From: Herbaspirillum autotrophicum
GTDB taxonomy: Bacteria; Pseudomonadota; Gammaproteobacteria; Burkholderiales; Burkholderiaceae_D
Reading direction: 5' to 3'
NCBI RefSeq assembly: GCF_001189915.1
Contig: NZ_LFLS01000004.1
Span: 124,001-188,000 of the forward strand
Length of the DNA: 64,000 nt
The notes under the pieces were generated by a model that was not told the origin of the DNA, ran no database searches, and was given only the letters and a program-made list of their open reading frames with translations. How positions within the stretch are numbered: position 1 is the first letter of the stretch; each line of letters starts with the position of its first letter. Below are positions 1 through 8,409 of this stretch, one piece after another. Position numbers and translations under genes: made by a program.

Positions 1-2274
1 AATCGGCGAGCGGCGGTTTTCCATTGGTTCGGGACCGCCGGCAGTCATCACGTAGCTGATCCAGCCGCCGTTCTGATACTGCAATGGCCGCCCATGCTGG
101 CGATTGAAGTCATCGGCGCTGCGCGCCGCACGCACATGCGGCGGCACATTGCGTTCGTAAGCATCGAGCGGCCGCCGCAAGCGTTTGCGGTAAACCAGCA
201 AGTCATCGAACTCGCCACTGAGAGTACGGGCGACGTAACTCTTGATGAATGCCTGGTACGGTTCGCGCTTGAAAATGTGCAGATACAACTGGCGCTGGAA
301 TTGCTGCGCCAGCGGAGTCCAGTCGGTGCGTACCGTTTCCAGACCCTTGTACACCATCTCTTCACGGCCATCGGGCTTGATCACCAGTCCGGCATAGCGT
401 TTCTTGCTGCCCAGTTCGGTACCGCGAATGGTCGGCATCAAGAAGCGCGCGTAATGGGTTTCGAATTGCAATTCCAGTTCGCACGCGAGCCCGAATTCTT
501 GCCGCAGATGCTGCTGCCACCAGGCATTGACGTGCTGCACCAGGGCGTTGCCGATCTCCGTCGCCTGCGCATCGGTATGCGGGCGTTTGAGCCAGACAAA
601 GGTGGAATCGGTATCGCCGTAAATCACCTGATAGCCTTGTGCCTCGATCAGCGCCCGCGTCTGATGCATGATTTCATGGCCGCGCATGGTGATCGACGAG
701 GTCAGGCGCGGATCGAAAAAGCGGCAGCCGGGCGATCCCAGCACGCCGGCAAATGCATTCATGATGATCTTCAAGGCTTGTGACAAGGGCTTGTTCTGCT
801 GCCGTTTGGCAGCTTCGCGACCTTGCCAGATCTGGCTGACGATGGCCGGCAGGCAATGTTTGGTACGCGAAAACCGGGCGCCGCGAAAACCCGGCACCGA
901 GTCACTGTCGTCCGGGTGCTGCATGCCATCGACCAGCCCCACCGGATCAATCAGAAAGGTGCGGATGATCGAGGGATACAGACTTTTGTAATCCAGCACC
1001 AGTACCGAATCGTACAAACCCGACTGCGACTCCATGACAAAACCGCCGGGGCTGGACTCTTCCGGCAACTCGCCAAGATTGGGTGCGACATAACCTTGCC
1101 GGTGCATGTGCGGCAGATACAAATGGCTGAATGCAGCTACCGATCCGCCGCTGCGATCAGCCGGCAAACCGGTGACGGCTGCGCGTTCCAGCAAGAAACT
1201 CAGCAACTCGGTGTGGGCGAAGATGCGCGTCACCAGTTCGCAGTCCTTGAGGTTGTAGCGCGCCAGCGCCGGCTTGTCTTCAGCGAAGCGACGGTCGATT
1301 TCCGCCATGCGCTGATAGGGATTGCTGATCGACTTGCCTTCGCCGAGCAATTCCTGCGCTACGTATTCCAGACTGAACGAGGGAAAATTCCAGGTCGCCG
1401 AGCGCAGCGCTTCGATGCCGTCAATCAGCAGTCTGCCAGCGGCAGCAGCGAAATGATGGTTTTGCTTGAAGCCATGCTGGCGCCATTCCATTTCGGTGCC
1501 GCCGCGCCCCATGCGCAACGGCACCTTGTATTGCTCGGCATGTTGTTGCAACACGCGCAGATCGAACTGCACCAGATTCCAGCCGATGATGGCATCGGGG
1601 TCATGCCGTGCCAGCCACTGATTGAGCTTTTCCAGCATCAGGGCACGGGTGTCGCAATATTCCAGCGCAAAGTCGATATCGGAAGCATCGCCATTCGGCG
1701 GCCCCAGCATGTACACCTGGCGCTGACCGCAGCCCTCCAGCGCGATGGAATACAACTCGCCATGCGCCGTGGTTTCGATATCGAGCGATGCCAGCCGCAG
1801 TCGCGGCCGGTAATCGCCGCCGGCTTTCAGGTGACCGTTGAGCCAGGACCGGCTGCCATTCGGCTCGCCGCTGAACTGCAGCGACGCCGTGATGAAGCGT
1901 TCCATGAGATAGCGTTCCGGCGGCCGGATATCGGCTTCGTAGACATCGATGCCGTTTTCTTTCAACAACTTTTCGTATTTGAGCAGTTGCCGGTGATGCT
2001 GCACATACAAGCCGACTACCGGGCGCTGATGAAAATCCAGCAACGGCAAGGGCCGCAATTCAAATCCGCGGTCGCCGCGCTGCACATTGCAGAGCACCGC
2101 GATGACCCGTTCGCTCTGTTCAGCCGGAATGAACGCGACCGATGGTTGCAACGGCAGACGCACATGTTGCGGGCCATCGGCGGTCGCCAGCCAGAATTCG
2201 ACCTCGGTCCCGGCAGCGGTATCGCGCCAGTGTCTGGTCAGAATGAAACCTTGTTGTTGTACCTGTTGTACCAC
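1..2274 (-). CDS. polB: DNA polymerase II, family B (partial, C-terminus off the window)
   Basis: Family B replicative/repair polymerase, in enterics an SOS-induced enzyme for lesion bypass and fork restart. Reading the minus strand from about 2274 gives an open frame of 758 codons running off the left edge. Visible marks are an exonuclease motif (LASLDIETTAHGE), the polymerase motif A 'DYKSLYPSIIRTF', motif B residues around 'KIIMNAFAGVLGS', and the catalytic 'YGDTDSTF' motif C. All catalytic aspartates are present. The last visible residues lie near the expected C-terminus, so only a short tail is missing. No in-frame ATG precedes the conserved part. I chose GTG at 2274, which has an AAGG upstream, but the start is uncertain. 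It is transcribed divergently from the gene at 2414. Confidence 0.93.
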   Translation of the reverse strand, partial: MVQQVQQQGFILTRHWRDTAAGTEVEFWLATADGPQHVRLPLQPSVAFIPAEQSERVIAVLCNVQRGDRGFELRPLPLLDFHQRPVVGLYVQHHRQLLKYEKLLKENGIDVYEADIRPPERYLMERFITASLQFSGEPNGSRSWLNGHLKAGGDYRPRLRLASLDIETTAHGELYSIALEGCGQRQVYMLGPPNGDASDIDFALEYCDTRALMLEKLNQWLARHDPDAIIGWNLVQFDLRVLQQHAEQYKVPLRMGRGGTEMEWRQHGFKQNHHFAAAAGRLLIDGIEALRSATWNFPSFSLEYVAQELLGEGKSISNPYQRMAEIDRRFAEDKPALARYNLKDCELVTRIFAHTELLSFLLERAAVTGLPADRSGGSVAAFSHLYLPHMHRQGYVAPNLGELPEESSPGGFVMESQSGLYDSVLVLDYKSLYPSIIRTFLIDPVGLVDGMQHPDDSDSVPGFRGARFSRTKHCLPAIVSQIWQGREAAKRQQNKPLSQALKIIMNAFAGVLGSPGCRFFDPRLTSSITMRGHEIMHQTRALIEAQGYQVIYGDTDSTFVWLKRPHTDAQATEIGNALVQHVNAWWQQHLRQEFGLACELELQFETHYARFLMPTIRGTELGSKKRYAGLVIKPDGREEMVYKGLETVRTDWTPLAQQFQRQLYLHIFKREPYQAFIKSYVARTLSGEFDDLLVYRKRLRRPLDAYERNVPPHVRAARSADDFNRQHGRPLQYQNGGWISYVMTAGGPEPMENRRSPI

Positions 2275-2413
2275 CTTGCTGCCTTTGCTTGCATTTCCAG
2301 CGCGGTATTGTAACGAGCATTTGCGCCGCTGGCTGCGGCCGTCAGCGCTTTGGCGTTAATATCCGACTTCATCGTCAGATATTCACGTCGCATTCGCCAG
2401 GGATGAACTCGCC

Positions 2414-3235
2414 ATGACCACTACCGTTACCGAAAAACGTGCTGCCTTCCGCGCCTTGCATCAACAAGGCTGTTTTGTCTTGCCCAATCCGTGGGACAGC
2501 GGCAGCGCCCGCATGCTGCAACATCTCGGCTTTGCCGCACTGGCCTCGACCAGCAGCGGTTTCGCCTGGACCACCGGACATGCCGACAACGCCGTGACCC
2601 GCGACGATGTATTGCAACATCTGCGTACACTGTGCGCCGCCGTTGACGTGCCGGTCAATGCCGATTTTGAATCCGGCTTTGCGGTGGCACCGGAAGCGGT
2701 TGCGGCCAATGTGCAACTGGCGATTGCCACCGGCGTCGCCGGACTGTCGATTGAAGACCTCAAGGAAGGATCGTCACCGGCGCTGTATGACACTGCGCTG
2801 GCAGTCGAACGTATCCGCGCCGCGCGCGCCGCCATTGATGCTTCCGGTGCCGACGTGATTCTGGTCGCGCGCACGGAGGGCTTGCTGTACGATGCCGGCG
2901 CTCTCGCCTCCTCCATCGCCCGGCTGGAAGCCTTCGCCGAAGCCGGCGCCGACTGTTTGTATGCGCCCGGCGTGCGGAGCAAGGCCGATATCGCCGCCAT
3001 GGTCAAGGCCGTCGGCCCCAAGCCGCTCAATGTGCTCATGTCAAAGCCCGGTTTGAGCGTAGCCGGACTGGCTGACCTCGGCGTGCGTCGCATCAGCATC
3101 GGCGGTACGCTGGCACGCGTGGCATGGGGCGCGATGATGACTGCGGCCGAACAAATCAGGAACGGTTCTTTCGATGGTTTGGCAGCAGCGGCACCCGGCC
3201 AGCATTTGAATGACATTTTTGGCAACTGGAAATAA
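2414..3235 (+). CDS. isocitrate lyase/phosphoenolpyruvate mutase family protein
   Basis: 273-residue protein of the PEP mutase/isocitrate lyase superfamily (TIM barrel, C-C bond lyases or mutases acting on oxaloacetate- or 2-methylisocitrate-like substrates). The N-terminus has 'LPNPWDSGSARMLQHLGFAALASTSSGFAWT', typical of the family. 'VPVNADFESGF' supplies metal-coordinating acidic residues and 'GLSIEDLKEG' the next conserved strand. 'LVARTEGLL' follows. The usual catalytic KKCGH of true isocitrate lyases is absent, as in the oxaloacetate-decarboxylase-like branch. Its stop codon lies 16 nt before the start of the beta-lactamase gene, so the two are probably co-transcribed. The exact substrate cannot be told from sequence. 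Confidence 0.88.
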   Translation: MTTTVTEKRAAFRALHQQGCFVLPNPWDSGSARMLQHLGFAALASTSSGFAWTTGHADNAVTRDDVLQHLRTLCAAVDVPVNADFESGFAVAPEAVAANVQLAIATGVAGLSIEDLKEGSSPALYDTALAVERIRAARAAIDASGADVILVARTEGLLYDAGALASSIARLEAFAEAGADCLYAPGVRSKADIAAMVKAVGPKPLNVLMSKPGLSVAGLADLGVRRISIGGTLARVAWGAMMTAAEQIRNGSFDGLAAAAPGQHLNDIFGNWK

Positions 3236-3251
3236 ACCTCAGAGGAGATTC

Positions 3252-4073
3252 ATGCAATTGACGTATTTACGCACTTTGGCGTTCGGCATGCTGACCGCCG
3301 TATCTGCGGCATCTGCCGTTCAGGCCCGCACCGTCTGCACCGCGCTGGCGGACGCCGACAGCGGCAAGATTTTGCTGCAGGAAGGTAACTGCCGCGACCG
3401 CGTGACGCCGGCGTCCACCTTCAAGATTGCGCTCAGCCTGATCGGCTTCGATTCCGGCTTTTTGCAAGATGCCCGCACGCCGAGCCTGCCGTACCGCGCC
3501 GGCGATGTCGACTGGGGCGGTGAAGCCTGGCGCCAACCCACCGATGCCACACGCTGGATGACATATTCGGTAGTCTGGTTTTCGCAACGCATCACGCATG
3601 CGCTGGGCGCGCCACGGGTGCAAAAGTATCTGCACAATTTCAATTACGGCAATGCCGACATCAGCGGCGATCCCGGCAAAAACAACGGCCTTGACCGTGC
3701 CTGGATAGGATCATCGCTGACAATTTCGCCGCTGGAGCAAATCGCCTTTCTGCAAAAACTGGTGCGACGAGAACTGCCGGTATCAGCGCATGCCTACGAT
3801 ATGACGCAACAGGTGGTGCAAGTGAATCAGCTCGATAACGGCTGGACCGTACATGGCAAAACCGGCACTGCGTTTCCCCATCACGCCGATGGCAGTAATG
3901 ATGAAACACGCGCGCATGGCTGGTTCGTCGGCTGGATCACCAAGGGACCGCGCACGCTGGTCTTCGTGCGCCTGACCCAGCGTGAAAAGAAAGAAACCAC
4001 ATCGGCCGGCATCCAGACGCGCGATGTCTTGCTGTCCGAATTGCCGTCGCTGCTGGCAGCCAAGGCCAATTGA
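3252..4073 (+). CDS. class D (OXA-type) beta-lactamase
   Basis: Serine beta-lactamase, secreted to the periplasm, hydrolysing beta-lactams by an acyl-enzyme route. I start it at ATG 3252 because AGAGGAG sits just upstream and a clean signal peptide follows (cleavage after SAVQA, residue 25); an upstream start at 3210 would overlap the preceding gene. All class D motifs are intact in the 273-residue product: S55-T-F-K58 (nucleophile and the carboxylated lysine), SVV at 106-108, YGN at 132-134, W151 and KTG at 203-205. It is full length for the class. There is no mobile element next to it, so it looks like a resident chromosomal enzyme. The spectrum cannot be predicted. Confidence 0.93.
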   Translation: MQLTYLRTLAFGMLTAVSAASAVQARTVCTALADADSGKILLQEGNCRDRVTPASTFKIALSLIGFDSGFLQDARTPSLPYRAGDVDWGGEAWRQPTDATRWMTYSVVWFSQRITHALGAPRVQKYLHNFNYGNADISGDPGKNNGLDRAWIGSSLTISPLEQIAFLQKLVRRELPVSAHAYDMTQQVVQVNQLDNGWTVHGKTGTAFPHHADGSNDETRAHGWFVGWITKGPRTLVFVRLTQREKKETTSAGIQTRDVLLSELPSLLAAKAN

Positions 4074-4088
4074 AAACGCCGGCGTGCG

Positions 4089-6632
4089 TTATGGCGCCGG
4101 TGTGCGCCGGCGCCGCCAGCGCCAGATACCAACGCCGGCCAGTGCCAATGCCAGCAACGCGGCTGCACTGACCGCATGGCGATGGACGCTGAGCCAGCGC
4201 CGCGTCTGCTTCCATGCCTGCACATACGGGAACCGCGCGGCAGCGCTGAAATCCGGATCGGCGCATTGCTGACCGAAATTGGCCGTGAACGGTACTGCCG
4301 CGCCCTGCTTCACATAACGACGATAAAGTGCGCTCATGGCGTCGGCGTCATACATCAGATAACCGGCGCCTTTGCACAATACTGCGGCAAAGGCTTGCGA
4401 ACGGGGCGGCAACTGATCGGCGGCGGCCATGAAATGATCGAATGCGATGTCGCGGTAATGAAAGCGCCGGTTCGGCCGCGCTTCGCTGGCGGCATAACGT
4501 ACGCGTTCATCGGCAGTCACCAGTGCTCCCGGCAACTCGGCCAGTGCGCGTGCCTGTGGGGTATCGGCCGGCTTGACGGGCGCAGCATTGGCATCCGTAT
4601 CGGCCGCCGACAAGCGCTGGCTGCTGCGCCCGCTGCCATAACCGAGCATGCCGCCGTATTCAAAGAAGTCCGGCCCTTGCTGATAGCCCATGATTTCCAT
4701 GCCATGCTCACGCGCCAGCACCGCCGCCTGATACATCGCTTGCGCGCGCGTGGCAGCACGCCAGGCATGCTGCCCGTCATGCAGCGCATCGCCGTAGTCT
4801 TTGGCCAATTGCCGCAAACGCCATGTCATCCAGGCAGTCTTGCCGCTGATATCGGTGATTTCCGCGTAGCGCAAGTCCTTGTCGTCAGGGAAGTAGGCGA
4901 GTGCATTTTTGATCCGCCCCTCCCGCACCAGACGGCGCGCCAGTAACTGGCGCAGCCGGTCGCCGGGTTCTGCCGCATACTTTTGCCGCCATGCCTCAGC
5001 AGTCTGTTGATCGACATCCGGAAATCCGGCCGGCAACGGCGGTGTCGCGCTGGCCGGTACGTGGCTGTCGATATAGGTTTTCAGTTCGTCGGTGGTCAGC
5101 ACGCGTTCGGCGATGTAATACATGTCTCCCGAATAATCGCCATAGATATCGGATGCACCCTGCTGGTCGCGGCTGGCAGCGTTGGCTTTGTAAAGCTGAT
5201 CGAAGGCATCGACGTACTGACCGCGCGACAGCATCAGCACGCCCTGCTCGGCCTTGAGCAAGGTCATGCCGGCCGGCTCCAGACTGGCATCGGTTTGCGG
5301 AAAGGCTTTGGATGCCGTGGCGTAGGCTTGCGCAGCGGCATTGACATCGCCCTTGCGCAACGCCAGCTTGGCGCGCACCCAATACGATAAGGCACTGTTC
5401 TGCTTATCGATCAGCGTCTGCGCCAGATCGTAACGACCGATGCGATAGGCCAGCGCCGCCACCCGGTCGCTGCCGCTGACATTGTTGAGGCCGCGCACCT
5501 GCAATGCCGTCACCAGCGTTTGCAACATCGGATTGATCTTGATGTTGCTGCCGCCACGCGCGGCGTCGGCATAACCTTTGGCGCCGTAATCGACGCTGGA
5601 ATAATAATCTGCGGCAGTCGACGGATCATCATTGACGATATCGCCGACACGCGCCAGACCGTAGGCCACCAACAGTTGCTGCGCCACCGGATCATCGATC
5701 AGCCGCGCGGCGCGGGCCGGATTGCTTAAGGCCCACTCCGCCATCACGCGCAGCGATTGCATGCCGCTGTTGGAATGGTAGGCCGCCTGTTGCGCGTACA
5801 AATGAATGGCTTGCTTGAGATCGGCGCTGGCAATGCCATCGGCGCAGGTACTGGCAACAGTAGTTGCAGCAGCGGAGGTGTCAGGCGTGGTGAAATCGGC
5901 ATACGCGCACAACTTGTCGCCGCTGACAAAATACAGTCGCGCCTGTTCACCGAGCGACGCCACCGCCAGACCGGCCGGATCGGATGCGCCGGCTGCCGCC
6001 CGCGTCCGTGCCAGTTGATAAAAACGTTCGGCCTTGGCACGTTCTGCCAGCGGCTGCATGCCGGCTGCCGACATCGCTTGCGCATGTACCTGCCCCAACA
6101 TATAAGCCGCCCATACCGCACGCGCATTCCCCTCCTGTGGGGGCAAATCCAGCACTGCCTGGAAACGCTGCTGGGCGCGTTGTTCCTGCGCAATCTTGGC
6201 CGCAATTCTGGGATCGGCATCGGCAGTCCCGGCGCGCGAAGCAAGGTAATCGACAGCGCCCGCCGTATACAAGCGCACCGCCGCTGGCACCTCCGCGCCC
6301 AGCGCCCAGGCAGCATCGCCATCAGTGAGCGCACGCATGGTCTTGAGTTGCGCGGCCTGCGCCGCGGTCAATCCGGATTTTTCCGGAGCTTCAAGTCCGC
6401 CCGGCACTTCCGGATTTTCATAGAGGCCGGTTTCATTGGCGGTCAGCCCCTTGGGCACGCTGACCAGATTCGCCACTTCGAATGCAAAGGAATTATTCGG
6501 CGTGCTGTTAAGCGTGCCGGCGCGGTCATCCAGCAGTTGCATCGGAAAATCCGGGCCACACGCCATGACGGTGACGGCACCGACGGCAATCGACAGCGGG
6601 ATTGCCGCTTTCAGATAGTTAATGTTCCACAT
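4089..6632 (-). CDS. TPR-like repeat lipoprotein of unknown function
   Basis: 847-residue protein, function unknown. I start it at ATG 6632, which overlaps the 3' end of the upstream DUF3142 gene; no good Shine-Dalgarno is visible, suggesting translational coupling. The N-terminus 'SIAVGAVTVMACGPDF' reads as a lipoprotein signal with the lipidated cysteine at about residue 25. The middle is Ala/Leu-rich with alternating short helices resembling degenerate TPR/Sel1 repeats (for example 'AAQAYATASKAFPQTD'). The C-terminus has one hydrophobic segment (AAALLALALAGVGIW) followed by an Arg-rich tail. This suggests a protein held at a membrane at both ends. Pairing with the DUF3142 gene hints at a shared job, but no role can be named. 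Confidence 0.75.
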   Translation of the reverse strand: MWNINYLKAAIPLSIAVGAVTVMACGPDFPMQLLDDRAGTLNSTPNNSFAFEVANLVSVPKGLTANETGLYENPEVPGGLEAPEKSGLTAAQAAQLKTMRALTDGDAAWALGAEVPAAVRLYTAGAVDYLASRAGTADADPRIAAKIAQEQRAQQRFQAVLDLPPQEGNARAVWAAYMLGQVHAQAMSAAGMQPLAERAKAERFYQLARTRAAAGASDPAGLAVASLGEQARLYFVSGDKLCAYADFTTPDTSAAATTVASTCADGIASADLKQAIHLYAQQAAYHSNSGMQSLRVMAEWALSNPARAARLIDDPVAQQLLVAYGLARVGDIVNDDPSTAADYYSSVDYGAKGYADAARGGSNIKINPMLQTLVTALQVRGLNNVSGSDRVAALAYRIGRYDLAQTLIDKQNSALSYWVRAKLALRKGDVNAAAQAYATASKAFPQTDASLEPAGMTLLKAEQGVLMLSRGQYVDAFDQLYKANAASRDQQGASDIYGDYSGDMYYIAERVLTTDELKTYIDSHVPASATPPLPAGFPDVDQQTAEAWRQKYAAEPGDRLRQLLARRLVREGRIKNALAYFPDDKDLRYAEITDISGKTAWMTWRLRQLAKDYGDALHDGQHAWRAATRAQAMYQAAVLAREHGMEIMGYQQGPDFFEYGGMLGYGSGRSSQRLSAADTDANAAPVKPADTPQARALAELPGALVTADERVRYAASEARPNRRFHYRDIAFDHFMAAADQLPPRSQAFAAVLCKGAGYLMYDADAMSALYRRYVKQGAAVPFTANFGQQCADPDFSAAARFPYVQAWKQTRRWLSVHRHAVSAAALLALALAGVGIWRWRRRRTPAP

Positions 6633-7926
6633 GGAGAGCAGGAGCGGTTGAGTTATCAGGACAGCGTATCCAGCCGATAGTACGCTGACGTCCGGTGCGC
6701 AGCAAACCATCCTGCGCGCGTTTGAAATAGTTGCCGTTGGCGTCGCTGGCCAGGACATAGCCGTTGATGCCATCGGCCAGCGGGCACGCCTGATCCAGCC
6801 GCACTGCCAGCGGCAATGTGGCATCGGCGTTGCCGTTGTTGCTCAGTATGATGTCATGCAGCCCCGCAGCAGCGGCGCGCGCCTGTACCTGCAAATCCGG
6901 CCGCAGCGCCTGACGCGTCAGCACTGCACGCCAGGTGGATGCACTCCAGGCCCGCACATCATCCTCGGTCGGCAAGCGGAACCACACGATACCAGCGAGG
7001 CCGGCCGGGGCGTCGCGTTCCAGTTGCGCCGCGAAGTCGGCCATCACTTGCGGCTGCGCCATCAATTCCTGCGCCATATCCGATGTCGCCAGCGTCGCCT
7101 GCTCGCTTTCAATCGCCGTGACCATGCCGCGTGCATTCCAGGTCACGCGGGTGCTGTAGGTTGGCAAGGCCACGCGCCATGGATGGCGGGTACGTTGCGC
7201 AAATTCCTGCACCCAGCCGCTGGCGCGTTTGGGATCAAACAAACCCTGACGCGGATTCATCACGGCATGCACTTGCAACACCGCTTCATCAGCCGCCGCC
7301 AATAGCGCATCCAATGCCAGGCTCGTCAGCCAGGTCGGCAATGCCGTGATGGAGAGCACTTCCTTGCTCTCCATCTGCTGTCGCAGGGCATGCAGAAATG
7401 CGGCATATGCAGGCAAGCGCGCCGTCGCACAATCATGATCGATCTCGATGCCGGCCAGCGTCACCCCCGCTGCCTGCCACTGCGCACGCAGACGAACAAT
7501 CTGTTGCAGCACTTGCGTTTGGGGGAAGTCCTTGAGTTGACCATTGATGCGCACCACCAGCACCATGGGCCGGACGGCGGTTTGTAATGCCGGCCAGTCC
7601 GGCGCCGCCATGTTCCAGCGTCCGCCGGCATCCAGTTCCGCCGCCAATACCCGCCATTGCGTGACGAAGCTGCTGCTGTCGTGCATGGCACGGGTGACTG
7701 CCGGCGTCCACTGGCGCTGCCAGATGTAAGCGTCTTGCGACAAGAACTGCGGCTGCCGCTGGCAGGCGGACAATGCCAGCGCGACAAGCACCAGCAGGAA
7801 AAAACTGATTGCTGCACGCCATCGACATGGTCGATAAAAACCGCGTGGAGGATCAGCACGGCAACAGGTCTGGCAAACGAACATGGCACAAATCGGAAAT
7901 GACAGGGTGGAACGAAAGCGCCTCAC
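6619..7926 (-). CDS. DUF3142 domain-containing lipoprotein
   Basis: 435-codon frame. The conserved part begins after a lipoprotein-like signal 'LLVLVALALSACQRQ' and contains 'DAYIWQRQWTPAV', 'VLVVRINGQ', 'GIEIDHDCATARL' and 'LSITALPTWL', which I recognise as the DUF3142 family, a barrel-like fold of unknown activity with conserved acidic residues. The start is uncertain: M at 7926 or 7884 gives a long N-terminal extension ahead of the hydrophobic segment, so a start closer to the signal peptide is possible. It precedes and overlaps the TPR-like lipoprotein gene by 14 nt, so the two form one transcription unit. Confidence 0.82.
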   Translation of the reverse strand: MRRFRSTLSFPICAMFVCQTCCRADPPRGFYRPCRWRAAISFFLLVLVALALSACQRQPQFLSQDAYIWQRQWTPAVTRAMHDSSSFVTQWRVLAAELDAGGRWNMAAPDWPALQTAVRPMVLVVRINGQLKDFPQTQVLQQIVRLRAQWQAAGVTLAGIEIDHDCATARLPAYAAFLHALRQQMESKEVLSITALPTWLTSLALDALLAAADEAVLQVHAVMNPRQGLFDPKRASGWVQEFAQRTRHPWRVALPTYSTRVTWNARGMVTAIESEQATLATSDMAQELMAQPQVMADFAAQLERDAPAGLAGIVWFRLPTEDDVRAWSASTWRAVLTRQALRPDLQVQARAAAAGLHDIILSNNGNADATLPLAVRLDQACPLADGINGYVLASDANGNYFKRAQDGLLRTGRQRTIGWIRCPDNSTAPALHVEH

Positions 7927-8017
7927 TATACCGCATACGACGATGGTATCAAGCTGGCAACAGGCTCACCGTTGTGCACAGGATTTTCATGAAAAGCATA
8001 TTTTCCAAGAGAAATGG

Positions 8018-8300
8018 ATTTTTGATAACGCAATCGACTACGGCACCATCAAGGCAGCCGATTTGCCCAAGAATCAATTTTTCAAATGGGCTGACAAGCC
8101 GGTAGAGATGAAAGTCACCTGCGATAGCAAAACCAAAGTCGCATTCAAGGCTGTCGACTACGGCGGATGGTCTGCCGACAGCAGGTGAAACCTTCATTTA
8201 CAAATTCAATCTGACGGCGTTCTTGAACAAGCCGGAAAATCCGGACCTGACGAACGACGTCCCGCAGGACGGCTCGGCGACGATTGAAGTTTCCTATCTG
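8018..8300 (+). pseudogene. broken DUF1120-family gene remnant
   Basis: Two fragments of one protein family lie in different frames. From 8018 the frame reads 'IFDNAIDYGTIKAADLPKN ... MKVTCDSKTKVAFKAVD' and stops at TGA 8186-8188. From 8181, shifted by one base, it reads 'AGETFIYKFNLTAFLNKP ... GSATIEVSYL'. These match the N-terminal and C-terminal parts of the second DUF1120 domain (secreted or fimbria-associated proteins of beta- and gammaproteobacteria). The middle of the domain is missing at the junction near 8165-8185, and there is no signal peptide or usable start upstream. I infer an internal deletion plus frameshift; the family assignment is from memory of its motifs. Confidence 0.65.
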
Positions 8301-8321
8301 CAATCAGTTTCATGCCAGTCC

Positions 8322-8361
8322 GACAGCCCGACCTCGCGCAGTATGGGCGAGGCGGGCTGTC
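8322..8361 (-). terminator. strong hairpin downstream of tpsB
   Basis: GACAGCCCG-A-CCTCGC (8322-8337) pairs with GCGAGG-CGGGCTGTC (8347-8361), a 15-bp stem with one bulged A and a 9-nt loop. It lies about 50 bp past the tpsB stop. There is no T-tract on the minus side, so it may be a transcript-end stabiliser rather than a classical intrinsic terminator. Confidence 0.55.
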
Positions 8362-8409
8362 CGGCGTTTTGCAGCATGACATTTCAGCCACTGCGCCGTC
8401 GCGCCAGGC

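Noticed and set aside
823-2313. Long open frame on the plus strand (496 codons)
   Set aside because: It lies opposite polB, whose minus-strand frame carries all polymerase motifs; the plus-strand protein has no recognisable domain.
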